Of a stretch of 64,000 nt of DNA, positions 18,780 to 26,471 are shown in pieces. The notes beneath the pieces were generated by a model, which worked only from the letters and a program-made list of their open reading frames with translations, was not told the DNA's origin and did no database searches. The position numbers and the translations under genes are program-made. Numbering within the stretch: position 1 is the stretch's first letter; each line of letters starts with the position of its first letter. The DNA lies in assembly GCF_009688945.1 (NCBI RefSeq), contig NZ_AP021874.1, forward strand, positions 5,084,001 through 5,148,000. The letters run 5' to 3'. The DNA is from Desulfosarcina alkanivorans. GTDB taxonomy: Bacteria > Desulfobacterota > Desulfobacteria > Desulfobacterales > Desulfosarcinaceae.

Positions 18780-18929
18780 ACGGGCACCTTGGCGCCGCGG
18801 GGCTTTCAAGCGGTCGGGGCCGCCACGCAGCGGCTGTGGTGCAGACATTGCGTGGATTCTGTGATATCCAGAGGACCCGGGTCCGGACCGGGGCGGCCTA
18901 TTCCACTGATGACGGAAAGATATTAAGCC

Positions 18930-19271
18930 ATGACCAAAGACGAGAGAGAACAACTGGCAGGGCTGATCCGTGACCGCATCGACGCGGTCACCGGCGACAT
19001 CGATGCCTTCAAAGCCGCTTCCATGCCGGTTTCGCCGGATAACGCCATCGGCCGCCTCACGCGCATGGCGGCCATCGACAGCAAGGGCATCAACGAGGCG
19101 GCCCTGGCCAAGGCCCGGGCCACCCGGGCCCGGCTGGAAAAGGCCCTGCGGACAATCGATTCGGAAGATTTCGGCCTTTGCCGGGATTGTGAAGAGCCGA
19201 TTGCCGTTGCCCGGCTGATGGCCATGCCGGAGGCGGCTTTGTGCGTGGCCTGTGCGACCCGGCGTGAATGA
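18930..19271 (+). CDS. TraR/DksA family zinc-finger protein
   Basis: 113 residues. The N-terminal two thirds are helical (coiled-coil like), followed by a C4 zinc finger, CRDC ... CVAC (residues about 88-109), as in DksA/TraR proteins that bind the RNA polymerase secondary channel. It is shorter than E. coli DksA (151 residues), and the usual DxxDxA tip motif of the coiled coil is not obvious. It overlaps the next gene by 4 bp if that one starts at 19268. A role in modulating transcription is the family expectation. Confidence 0.85.
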   Translation: MTKDEREQLAGLIRDRIDAVTGDIDAFKAASMPVSPDNAIGRLTRMAAIDSKGINEAALAKARATRARLEKALRTIDSEDFGLCRDCEEPIAVARLMAMPEAALCVACATRRE

Positions 19272-19303
19272 ACCCCAATGCAGCTGGACCTCAAGGAGCC
19301 ATT

Positions 19304-20317
19304 TTGAAAAAATATACCATCGAGGCGATCAGCCGGGCGGTTGGCGGTAAACTGAGCGGCAATCCGACGATTGAGATCACGGGCGTGGAAGAGATCTCCA
19401 GGGCCGTGAAAACCCAACTGACCTTTATCGGGCAGAAGAAATACATAAAATTATGGGACCGGTCAGGGGCGTCGGCAGCTATCGTCAACCAGCGTCTGGA
19501 CGTCGATCCGGGGCAGGGCCGGGCAACCGTCAGCGTTGCCGATGCCGACCTCGCCATGGCCCAGGTCCTCAACCTGTTTGCGCCGGCGCCTCCCGCATGT
19601 GAAGCGGGCATCCATCCGGCGGCGGTGGTCGACGCCACGGCCAGCATCGGGCCCGGCGCCGCCATCGGGGCCGGCTGCTACGTCGGGCCCGGTGTGGTTA
19701 TCGGCGCGGGTTCCACGCTCTATCCCAATGTCACCGTTCTGGACCACACCCGCATCGGCAGCCAGACGGTCGTCTGGTCCGGAACCGTCATCCGGGACCG
19801 ATGCCTGATCGGCGACCACTGCATCATCCACCCGAACGTGACCATTGGCGCCGACGGTTTTGGTTATCGGCCGTCGCCCGACGGGCGCGGCCTGGTCAAG
19901 ATTCCCCAAATCGGTACCGTGGAGATTGGAAACGGCGTCGAGATCGGCCCCGGCAGTTGTGTGGACCGGGGAAAGTTCAGTGCCACCACGATCGGCGACG
20001 GCACCAAAATCGACAACCTGGTTCAGATTGGCCACAATTGTACCCTGGGCCGATCATGCGTCATGGCGGGCCAGGCCGGCCTGGCCGGGTCCGTTACCCT
20101 GGGCGATGGGGTTGTCATGGGAGGCCGTTCGCTGGTCAAAGACCATGTCACCGTCTGCGCCGGAGCACGGATCGGCGGGAGCGCCGGCGTTGTCAGCGAT
20201 GTGCCCGCGGGGAAAACCGTTCTGGGGCTTCCTGCCGAGGATCATCGGCAGACGCTGCGGATATGGGCCGCCCAGAAACACCTTCCCGATCTGGTTAAAC
20301 AGCTGATCAGAAAATAG
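19304..20317 (+). CDS. lpxD: UDP-3-O-acylglucosamine N-acyltransferase LpxD
   Basis: 337 residues if translation starts at TTG 19304, which has AAGGAG five bases upstream and gives MKKYTIEAISRAVGG, a normal LpxD N-terminus. ATG 19268 would add 12 residues but has no ribosome site. The N-terminal uridine-binding domain (to about 100) is followed by a left-handed parallel beta helix of hexapeptide repeats (IGPGAAIGAGCYVGPGVVIG and similar) and a C-terminal helix. The catalytic His is expected in the motif NLVQIGHNC. LpxD adds the N-linked acyl chain in lipid A synthesis, so the host is Gram-negative. It is isolated here from other lpx genes. Confidence 0.92.
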   Translation: MKKYTIEAISRAVGGKLSGNPTIEITGVEEISRAVKTQLTFIGQKKYIKLWDRSGASAAIVNQRLDVDPGQGRATVSVADADLAMAQVLNLFAPAPPACEAGIHPAAVVDATASIGPGAAIGAGCYVGPGVVIGAGSTLYPNVTVLDHTRIGSQTVVWSGTVIRDRCLIGDHCIIHPNVTIGADGFGYRPSPDGRGLVKIPQIGTVEIGNGVEIGPGSCVDRGKFSATTIGDGTKIDNLVQIGHNCTLGRSCVMAGQAGLAGSVTLGDGVVMGGRSLVKDHVTVCAGARIGGSAGVVSDVPAGKTVLGLPAEDHRQTLRIWAAQKHLPDLVKQLIRK

Positions 20318-20357
20318 CCGTTCCGTGAGGACGGTTGCCCGCCGGATCCCGGTCCGT

Positions 20358-21149
20358 TCATTTGGGTACGGATTGCTTCCGGGAGGCGCGGGCCACGGGG
20401 TCGATGAAGGAGCAGGGCACGGTGGCGGCGCACTTGCCGCACACATCCGCCAGCCCAAGGTGTTCATGGCGGCGTGCATTTTCCAGCAGCCGGTCGTAGC
20501 AGGCGTGGCGGCGAAAGGGGGCCTCTCCGAGCGCCTCGGCCGGGCAGCGGTTTTCGCATTTCCGGCAGGACCCGTCGTATTTGAAGAGGCAGCGTTCCCG
20601 GTCGGTTCGCTGCGTCGGCGCGATGCGGGCATCGGTGACCACGCTTCCCAACCGTCCACAGCAGCCCTTGTCCGTAATGAGCATGTGGTGGTGCCCGAAA
20701 CTGCCGATACCGGCAATATAGGCCACGTGCTTGTGGGACCAGTCGCTCATGAGCTGTTCTTCGTCAAAATTGTGGGTGGCGGGCAGGCGGGTGCCCCGAT
20801 ATCCCGCCAGCTCCAGAAGGGTGTTCATGCGGTCGTTGATGCTGGCAATCAGCCGGTTGGTCTCGATATAGGCGACGGCCCAAGCCTCGGAACTGAACGC
20901 GCCGCGGTGGTTGGACCGCGCGATGGCCGGATCGAAGGGGAGAAAGTAGGCGATCACCGTCCGGGCGCCCGGTAAAAGATCCCCGGGCAGGGCATGAGAG
21001 GGGCGGATCGCTTCGGGCAACTCGTCGAAGAGCGGATCCCCGGCATCGGCAAACCCCACCAGCGGTGTTTGCCAGGCCGATGCGATGCCGGCCTGCCGGT
21101 TGGCTTCATCCACCGCCGCTTCAATGGCCGCGACGATTCCTTTCCTCAT
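20358..21149 (-). CDS. QueG-like double [4Fe-4S] cluster protein (epoxyqueuosine reductase-related)
   Basis: 263 residues from ATG 21149, which overlaps the GntR stop as ATGA. The N-terminal part (PGARTVIAYFLPFDPAI; HKHVAYIAGIGSFGHH) resembles epoxyqueuosine reductase and related corrinoid-using reductases. C-terminal Cys clusters (CLFKYDGSCRKCENRCPAEAL; VCGKCAATVPC) would hold two iron-sulfur clusters. It is shorter than QueG (about 380) and lacks its C-terminal repeats, so it is probably a family relative with another substrate. Translational coupling to a GntR regulator suggests a catabolic or redox role, not tRNA modification. Confidence 0.75.
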   Translation of the reverse strand: MRKGIVAAIEAAVDEANRQAGIASAWQTPLVGFADAGDPLFDELPEAIRPSHALPGDLLPGARTVIAYFLPFDPAIARSNHRGAFSSEAWAVAYIETNRLIASINDRMNTLLELAGYRGTRLPATHNFDEEQLMSDWSHKHVAYIAGIGSFGHHHMLITDKGCCGRLGSVVTDARIAPTQRTDRERCLFKYDGSCRKCENRCPAEALGEAPFRRHACYDRLLENARRHEHLGLADVCGKCAATVPCSFIDPVARASRKQSVPK

Positions 21150-21820
21150 GATCCCGTCCCCACGTGCCAATGGGCTGCCTCTTCTTGCATGATCCTGTCC
21201 ATGATGGCTTTTCGGCTGTTGCGGACCTCTTCAACGATCGCCTTTCTGGCTCCGGCCACATCGTTGGCTGCCAGCCGGTCGATCAGCAGCCTGTGGATGT
21301 CTTCCAGATGTTTACCCGCCTTGCGGATCACCATGAAACGGGCCAGCCGCTCGTGGAGGCCCCGCAGGGCCAGGGCCAGTTCCTGGTTGCCGGATGCCTG
21401 GGCCAGCAGGTAGTGGAAACGCATGTTTTCATCGGTGTAGCGGGTATAGGCCCGGTCGTCGTCTCCGGTATATCCGGCATGGACTTTTCTAAGGGCCTCC
21501 AGTTCGCCTGCTGATATGGCCGCGGCGGCCCGTTCGACGGCGGCCACCTCCAGAATTTCCCTCAGTTCCAGCATGTCCCGCAGTTCCTTGAGGGTGACCT
21601 GGGTGATAAAATAACCGGAGCGGGGCTTGATGGTGATCAGGCCCTCCTGGCTGAGCATCTGCAGCGCATCGCGCACCGGCGTCACACTGGTGCCGAACCG
21701 GGCCGTCAGGTCATTGATGGCCAGCCGTTCACCGGCCTTGCGATGGCCCAGAATAATTTCACTTCGCAGGGTCGTGTATATCTGGTTTTTGGATGCCCGC
21801 GCGGTTTTTTTGGGTGACAT
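21146..21820 (-). CDS. GntR family transcriptional regulator, FCD subfamily
   Basis: 224 residues from ATG 21820, with GAGGAG upstream. The winged HTH lies at about residues 10-75 (RLAINDLTARFGTSVTPVRDAL), followed by an all-helical FCD effector domain (LRDMLELREILEVAAVERAA; MRFHYLLAQASGN). FCD regulators usually sense carboxylic acids through a metal site. It is divergent from MttB paralogue C, with the palindrome TTGATATATCAA just upstream of that gene. The same palindrome occurs near the ABC operon, so this protein may control both. It is coupled to the QueG-like gene. Confidence 0.9.
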   Translation of the reverse strand: MSPKKTARASKNQIYTTLRSEIILGHRKAGERLAINDLTARFGTSVTPVRDALQMLSQEGLITIKPRSGYFITQVTLKELRDMLELREILEVAAVERAAAAISAGELEALRKVHAGYTGDDDRAYTRYTDENMRFHYLLAQASGNQELALALRGLHERLARFMVIRKAGKHLEDIHRLLIDRLAANDVAGARKAIVEEVRNSRKAIMDRIMQEEAAHWHVGTGS

Positions 21821-21919
21821 CAATGGCTCCTCGGCAAGCTGTTCCCGAAAGATGGTTTTGCTGTCGCATGGTAATGGATCTTTTTAATACCAGTACGGGA
21901 AAAAGGTGCAACAATAAAA

Positions 21920-21981
21920 TTGACTTTTGGTTCCCCATAAAATAAAAATTGATATAAGAATAATAATTATTGATATATCAA
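21920..21981 (+). promoter_or_regulatory. Promoter region of MttB paralogue C with palindromic operator
   Basis: Two candidate promoters are visible: TTGACT (21920-21925), 17 bp, TAAAAA (21943-21948); and TTGATA (21949-21954), 17 bp, TATATC (21972-21977). The perfect palindrome TTGATATATCAA (21970-21981) overlaps the second -10 and lies 13 bp before the start codon. The region is strongly AT-rich and sits between divergent GntR and MttB genes, fitting repression by that GntR protein. Confidence 0.55.
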
Positions 21982-21994
21982 AATGAGGTGAGCA

Positions 21995-23449
21995 ATGATA
22001 CCAACCCACGAAAACCGTATGGCCAGTGCCCACTATTCCCGCATGGGGCACCAGGAGTGCGACCGCATCCACATGGCTACGCTGGAAATACTGGAACGGA
22101 CCGGCGTGGATGTCCACGATGAAAAAGCGCGCCGGATCCTGGTGGCCGGCGGCGCCTCGGTCGACGGCATCCGCATCCGCATCCCCGAAACCATGGTGAC
22201 CCGGGCCCTGAACCTGGCGCCCCGCCGGCTGACCCTGTACGACCGCAACAAAAAACCCGCCATCCGGGCCTGGGGCCACAATACCTATTACGGCGGGGGC
22301 TCGGACTGCCTGACCGTTCTGGATCACCGGACGGGTGAACGCCGCGACCCGCTGCTCGACGACGTGGTCGCCGCGGCCCGGGTGATGGATTCGCTGCCCG
22401 AGATCGATTTTGTCATGTCCCTGTTCCTGCCCAAGGATGTGGACCAGCGCATTTACGACCGCTATCAGATGGAGGTGATGCTCAACCACACGACCAAACC
22501 GATCGTGTTCGTCTCCCCGGATTTCGAGGGGTGCGTGGCGGCGGTGGAGATGTGCGAGGCCGTGGCCGGCGGTGCCGGCGCCTTCCGGCGCCATCCCTTC
22601 GCCACCTGCTACATCAACGTGACATCCGGGCTGGTCGCCAACGAAGAGGCGTTGCAGAAGTGCATCTACCTGGCCGAAAAGGGCCTGCCCCAGCTGTGGA
22701 TTCCCTTAAATGCCGGCGGAGTGAATTCACCGGCCACCATCGCCGGGTGCATGGCCTCCATGAACGCCGGCATCCTGCTGGGCGTGGTACTGTCCCAACT
22801 GGTTCGGGAAGGGGCGCCCATCGCCGTGCCGGGCTGGAACGGCGGACCCTACAACCTGAAGACCATGGTGGGCAACTACGTGCTGGCCGACGAGCAGGGC
22901 GTGCCCACCAGCATGGGCAAGCACTACGACCTGCCCGTATTCGGCCTGGGCGGCGCCACCGACGGCAAGGTCCTGGACCACCAGGCCGGCATGGAATGCA
23001 CCATCAGCCTCATGACCGCCCTGCTCCACGGCGCCAATATCGTCCACGACGTGGGCTTCATGGATTCGGGCCTCCAGGGGTCCCTGCAACTCCAGGTGAT
23101 GGCCAACGAGACCATCGGCTTCCTGCGGGCCGCCACCCGGGGCGTGGTGGTGGACGATGAAACCCTGGCCCTGGACGCCATCGACGAAGTGGGCCCCACG
23201 GGCAGCTTTCTGCAGCATGCCCACACCATGCGCCACTACAAGGAGCCCTTCTACTCGACGCTCTTCGACAAGGGGCCATACTCGCAGTGGGAAAAAAACG
23301 GACGCCTGACCCTGGAAGACAAAGCCGCCAAGGTGGTGGACGAGATTATCGAAAAACACACCGTCGCACCCCTGCCGGAAGATGTTCGGCAGAAGATCAA
23401 GGCGATTGTCAAGCGGGAGCAGGAGTGGATCGATCGTGCCCATCCATAA
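21995..23449 (+). CDS. MttB superfamily corrinoid-dependent methyltransferase, non-pyrrolysine (paralogue C)
   Basis: 484 residues from ATG 21995 (GAGGTGAGC upstream). Family motifs are GLGGATDGKVLDHQAG (near residue 315), IVHDVGFMDSG and VGPTGSFLQHAHTMRHYK; no amber codon interrupts it. It is expected to demethylate a methylated amine or similar compound onto a corrinoid protein. It stands alone behind a GntR-controlled promoter. The downstream neighbour at 23845 is a Cys/Met-metabolism PLP enzyme 395 bp away. The last codons and the TAA stop fall inside a dispersed repeat (23441-23576), so insertion of that element may have set the present C-terminus. Confidence 0.9.
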   Translation: MIPTHENRMASAHYSRMGHQECDRIHMATLEILERTGVDVHDEKARRILVAGGASVDGIRIRIPETMVTRALNLAPRRLTLYDRNKKPAIRAWGHNTYYGGGSDCLTVLDHRTGERRDPLLDDVVAAARVMDSLPEIDFVMSLFLPKDVDQRIYDRYQMEVMLNHTTKPIVFVSPDFEGCVAAVEMCEAVAGGAGAFRRHPFATCYINVTSGLVANEEALQKCIYLAEKGLPQLWIPLNAGGVNSPATIAGCMASMNAGILLGVVLSQLVREGAPIAVPGWNGGPYNLKTMVGNYVLADEQGVPTSMGKHYDLPVFGLGGATDGKVLDHQAGMECTISLMTALLHGANIVHDVGFMDSGLQGSLQLQVMANETIGFLRAATRGVVVDDETLALDAIDEVGPTGSFLQHAHTMRHYKEPFYSTLFDKGPYSQWEKNGRLTLEDKAAKVVDEIIEKHTVAPLPEDVRQKIKAIVKREQEWIDRAHP

Positions 23450-23576
23450 ATGGTTATTTGGCCCGATATCTGCGTTATGCCAAAAATTTTATCCTCGGAA
23501 TATCATCAATATGCCTGTGGTAAAATTTTTAGCATGCCTTGGTCTCGACCAAAATCTCTCATTTCTGAACAGACAC
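23441..23576. repeat. Dispersed 136-bp repeat, copy 1
   Basis: It aligns without gaps to 51637-51772; I count about 110 of 136 identical positions (roughly 81%). It includes the stop codon of MttB paralogue C and runs into the intergenic region. The ends are degenerate versions of the inverted ends seen in copy 2 (right end ATTTCTGAAC). It has no coding capacity, so a non-autonomous mobile or palindromic intergenic element is the likely explanation. Confidence 0.75.
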
Positions 23577-23682
23577 GACAAGGAATAATCCCTTACGAAT
23601 TCGATTTGGGAGCTATCTCAACGTTATACAATAATTGTGGTTATTAAGACTGATATGGAAAGTAGTATTGATAAGTAAGAAC

Positions 23683-23757
23683 TCAGAATAATGACGTCGC
23701 CTTCGGTTCGGTAAAATTAAAATGCGTAGGAGCGAAGCGACAACAATGCTATTCTGA
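23683..23757. repeat. 75-bp imperfect inverted repeat element
   Basis: The ends are TCAGAATA (23683-23690) and TATTCTGA (23750-23757), a perfect 8-bp inverted pair. Further inside, GTCGCCTTCG pairs imperfectly with CGAAGCGAC. It lies in the 395-bp gap between MttB paralogue C and the PLP enzyme, a region that otherwise holds only the dispersed repeat and AT-rich sequence. Confidence 0.5.
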
Positions 23758-23844
23758 ATGCTTGCGACTGGCTACTGGATTCTTGTTGTTTTTCATCGCA
23801 ACTCATCTTTTCGATGTTTAGATGTTTAAAGGGAGGCCCTAATC

Positions 23845-25089
23845 ATGTCCGATGACAATCATTTTTTTCTCAGGGATCCCTGGGTTTACGATAAGGATGC
23901 ATCCCGGCCCGGGCGTGACGATGCCGGCCGCGGCTTCGATACCCGGTCACTGCATGCGGGCTTCGATCCCATGACGGACCAGGACAACTTCAGGTCCTTC
24001 ACCCCGCCTTTGGTGCAGTCGGTCACCTTTCCCTACGAAACCTTTGACCGGATCCCCTGTCCGGTATACGGCCGCACCCGCACGCCCACCAACACGGTGC
24101 TGGAGGATCGCATCGCCTCCCTCGAAGGCGGCGAGGCCTGCCTGACGGCCGGCTCCGGCTCCCAGGCCCTGTTCAACCTGATTTTTACCATCGCCCGGCC
24201 CGGGGACAACGTGGTCACCTCCCTGAATGTCTTCGGCGAAGGCTACAAGCAGGCGGCCTCCATTTTCCCGGAACGCTGTCATGTCGACTTCCGTTTCGTG
24301 GCGGATCCGGCCGACCCGGCCGCCTGGGACGCGCAAATCGATGGTAAGACCAAGCTGGTGTGGGTGGAAACCCCCTCCAACCCCTGCCTGTTCGTCACCG
24401 ACGTCCGGGCCGTTGCCGACGTGGCCCACAGCCGGGGGGTACCGCTGATGGTGGACAACACCACGGCCACGGCCGCCCTGCAGCGCCCCCTGGAACTGGG
24501 CGCGGACATCGTGCTGCTGTCCATCTCCAAGTTCATGTCCGGCAACGCCACCATCCTCGGCGGCGCCCTGGTGGGGCCGGAACCGCTGATGGAAGACATC
24601 CGCTGGAACACCACCGAATTCGTGGGGTCCATCATTCCGCCTGCCGAGGCCTGGAATACCCTGCAGTACCTGGAGACCCTCTCCATGCGCATGCAGCGGC
24701 ACAGCGCCAATGCCCTGACCGTGGCCCGCTACCTGGACGACCACCCAAAGGTGGAACGGGTCAATTACTCGGGCCTGGACGGTCACCCCCAGCACGCCCT
24801 GGCCTGCCGGCAGATGTCCGGGCACAGCGGTCTGCTTTCCTTCGTGGCTCCCGGCGGCAAGGTCGGTGCGGCAACGGTCATGAACCACTTCAAACTGGTG
24901 GTTCACGCGGTGACCTTCGGCACCAGCCGCTCCATCTGCATGCACCCGCCCACCATCACCCACGAACACATGACCCCCGACGAGCGCCGGGCGGCCGGCA
25001 TCGATGACGGCCTGATCCGGTTTTCCGTGGGGCTGGAAAACGCTGAAGACATCATCGCCGACCTGGATCAGGCATTGGCCAGGGTGTAG
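23845..25089 (+). CDS. Cys/Met metabolism PLP-dependent enzyme (O-acetylhomoserine sulfhydrylase/methionine gamma-lyase type)
   Basis: 414 residues from ATG 23845 (GGGAGG upstream). It belongs to the gamma-family of PLP enzymes: the phosphate-contact region is YGRTRTPTNTVLEDRIASLE, the PLP-stacking region follows GEACLTAGSGSQAL, and the Schiff-base Lys is in LLSISKFMSGNATILGG (residue about 230). Members cleave or exchange gamma-substituents of homocysteine, methionine or homoserine esters. Its position after an MttB paralogue suggests a role with methylated sulfur or amine amino acids, but standard sulfur assimilation is equally possible. Confidence 0.88.
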   Translation: MSDDNHFFLRDPWVYDKDASRPGRDDAGRGFDTRSLHAGFDPMTDQDNFRSFTPPLVQSVTFPYETFDRIPCPVYGRTRTPTNTVLEDRIASLEGGEACLTAGSGSQALFNLIFTIARPGDNVVTSLNVFGEGYKQAASIFPERCHVDFRFVADPADPAAWDAQIDGKTKLVWVETPSNPCLFVTDVRAVADVAHSRGVPLMVDNTTATAALQRPLELGADIVLLSISKFMSGNATILGGALVGPEPLMEDIRWNTTEFVGSIIPPAEAWNTLQYLETLSMRMQRHSANALTVARYLDDHPKVERVNYSGLDGHPQHALACRQMSGHSGLLSFVAPGGKVGAATVMNHFKLVVHAVTFGTSRSICMHPPTITHEHMTPDERRAAGIDDGLIRFSVGLENAEDIIADLDQALARV

Positions 25090-25098
25090 TTCTCGAAT

Positions 25099-25138
25099 TA
25101 AAAAACCCTTCGGGTGCCACTTGCCAGGTACCTGAAGG
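25099..25138 (-). terminator. Rho-independent terminator of the FadR-type regulator gene
   Basis: Read on the minus strand, a 12-bp stem (CCTTCAGGTACC pairing with GGCACCCGAAGG through two G-U pairs), an 8-base loop and then GTTTTTT form a classic terminator. It lies between the converging PLP enzyme gene and the regulator gene, and the hairpin may also help stop plus-strand transcripts. Confidence 0.8.
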
Positions 25139-25217
25139 ATCTGTCGATTTTTAGTTTTCCAATTGCGATTGGCCGGCAAGCGAAACCAACACGTTCCAGG
25201 CGGTTGGCCGCTGATGC

Positions 25218-25955
25218 CTACCCGGATTGCCTGCGATCCTCATCGATCACCCGCAACCACTGGCGTTCCACCCAGGCCAGGTGGTTCTCCATGGCCCCGC
25301 CTGATCCCGGTACATCCCGGTCACGGATGGCCTCAAAAATGAGACGATGGTGGTCGACCACCACCGATAATTCTTCATATCCCCGGCCCAGACGCGTGTG
25401 CACCCGCTCCAGAAATTCATTGGAAATATCGAAGAGGTGCTGCATGATGTGCACCCTGAGAAAATTGCGGGTCGCCCTGGCGACGGCCATATGAAAATCG
25501 ATGTCATCGGAGATGGAAAAGGCCCCCGTTTTCAAGTCATTTTCCATGTTTTTGATCGGGGCCAGGATGGCGGCGAGATCCTCGTCCGTCCGCCGCTGGG
25601 CGGCCAGTCGGGACGCGGCGATTTCAATGTCTTTTCTCATTTCATACAGATAGGGCAGCATGCCGCGGTCTTCTTGAAACACCCGGCAAAGCGGATCGGA
25701 AACCAGCGAAGAACCGATATTTTTCACAAACACGCCCTGGCGTTTCCGGATTTCCACGATGCCCAGCGCCTCTAAATGGTTCAGCGCTTCCCTTAAGGTG
25801 GGACGTCCCACACCCAGCAATTCCGCAAAAGCCCTTTCGGGCGGCAGTTGTTCGCCGGGCTGAAGTCGGCCTGTTTTTATCAGGGTTTTAACCTGGCCGA
25901 CAATTTCGTCCGACATCTTTCTGGGTCGAATGCGCTGGTAATTATCTTTATTCAT
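25218..25955 (-). CDS. GntR family regulator, FadR/LldR-like (FCD), likely controlling the liv-lut operon
   Basis: 245 residues from ATG 25955 (AGGGATCGCC upstream). The N-terminal HTH (LPPERAFAELLGVGRPTLREAL) and FCD domain (DIDFHMAVARATRN; VVVDHHRLIFEAIRDRD) are typical of PdhR/LldR-type regulators. It is divergent from the liv-lut operon. Two copies of TGGTA-N-TACCA (25965-25975 and 26073-26083) lie between it and that operon, matching the known TGGT-N3-ACCA operator class of these proteins. It probably represses both itself and the operon until a hydroxy- or keto-acid binds. Confidence 0.92.
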   Translation of the reverse strand: MNKDNYQRIRPRKMSDEIVGQVKTLIKTGRLQPGEQLPPERAFAELLGVGRPTLREALNHLEALGIVEIRKRQGVFVKNIGSSLVSDPLCRVFQEDRGMLPYLYEMRKDIEIAASRLAAQRRTDEDLAAILAPIKNMENDLKTGAFSISDDIDFHMAVARATRNFLRVHIMQHLFDISNEFLERVHTRLGRGYEELSVVVDHHRLIFEAIRDRDVPGSGGAMENHLAWVERQWLRVIDEDRRQSG

Positions 25956-25964
25956 GGCGATCCC

Positions 25965-25975
25965 TGGTAATACCA
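25965..25975. promoter_or_regulatory. FadR/LldR-type operator TGGTAATACCA, copy 1
   Basis: Symmetric TGGTA-A-TACCA located 9 bp before the regulator start codon. It matches the TGGT-N3-ACCA class bound by PdhR, LldR and related FCD regulators. Its position would block the regulator gene's own transcript, giving autoregulation. Confidence 0.72.
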
Positions 25976-26043
25976 ATACTATCGTCAAGGTATATTTCAT
26001 CTGTTTATATAAAGATTGTGAAAAGGGGTCAAGGGGCCTGGTC

Positions 26044-26083
26044 TTGACACAAAGAACCGGTTCTGATAGCCGTGGTATTACCA
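26044..26083 (+). promoter_or_regulatory. Putative liv-lut operon promoter and operator copy 2
   Basis: TTGACA at 26044-26049 is a perfect -35 box, but the -10 is weak (GATAGC or similar near 26065). The symmetric operator TGGTATTACCA occupies 26073-26083, just downstream. The centre-to-centre distance to copy 1 is 108 bp, about ten helical turns, which would suit looping between two bound dimers as known for LldR. Confidence 0.6.
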
Positions 26084-26280
26084 TGGAGGCAGGATTATCC
26101 ACCCGTAACCCGATTTGACGCCTCCGACACGCTTTGTCCCTTCGCGCATAAAACGTCAGCCATTTAATACCTTTTCCCCGTCATCGGCGGCGGCGGACAT
26201 AGACTCGAAGAGAATTACGCCGGTCAGGCTTTTTTTATCGTCGTGACACACCGACCAGCCCAACGTGCAGGAATTAAGTG

Positions 26281-26436
26281 CGCCTATTCATAAATACGCT
26301 GGCATTCGATTGCTGCTGCATCACGGCTCGCGGTGTTGCTCGGCGTGTAAATAGGCTTTGGCTATTCACGCTTCTCGCGCCTTGCGATCCGGGTGCAGCA
26401 GCAATATCGGTACTTCTCCGTATTTACGAACAGGTG
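26281..26436. repeat. 156-bp imperfect palindrome in the leader of the liv-lut operon
   Basis: Three nested pairs share one centre near 26358: CGCCTATTCATAAATACG (26281-26298) with CGTATTTACGAACAGGTG (26419-26436); TGCTGCTGCA (26311-26320) with TGCAGCAGCA (26394-26403); and GCGTGTAAATAG (26343-26354) with CTATTCACGC (26362-26371). In RNA it would form one long stem-loop ending 35 nt before the first start codon. It carries no gene. A mobile palindromic element or an RNA processing/regulatory structure are the options. Confidence 0.7.
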
Positions 26437-26471
26437 TACCAAGTGCCACCCAACCCAAGAAGGAGGGGATT

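Noticed and set aside
26281..26436. Integron attC site
   Set aside because: The palindrome has suitable size, but I could not find the GTTRRRY / RYYYAAC ends, an integrase or gene cassettes.
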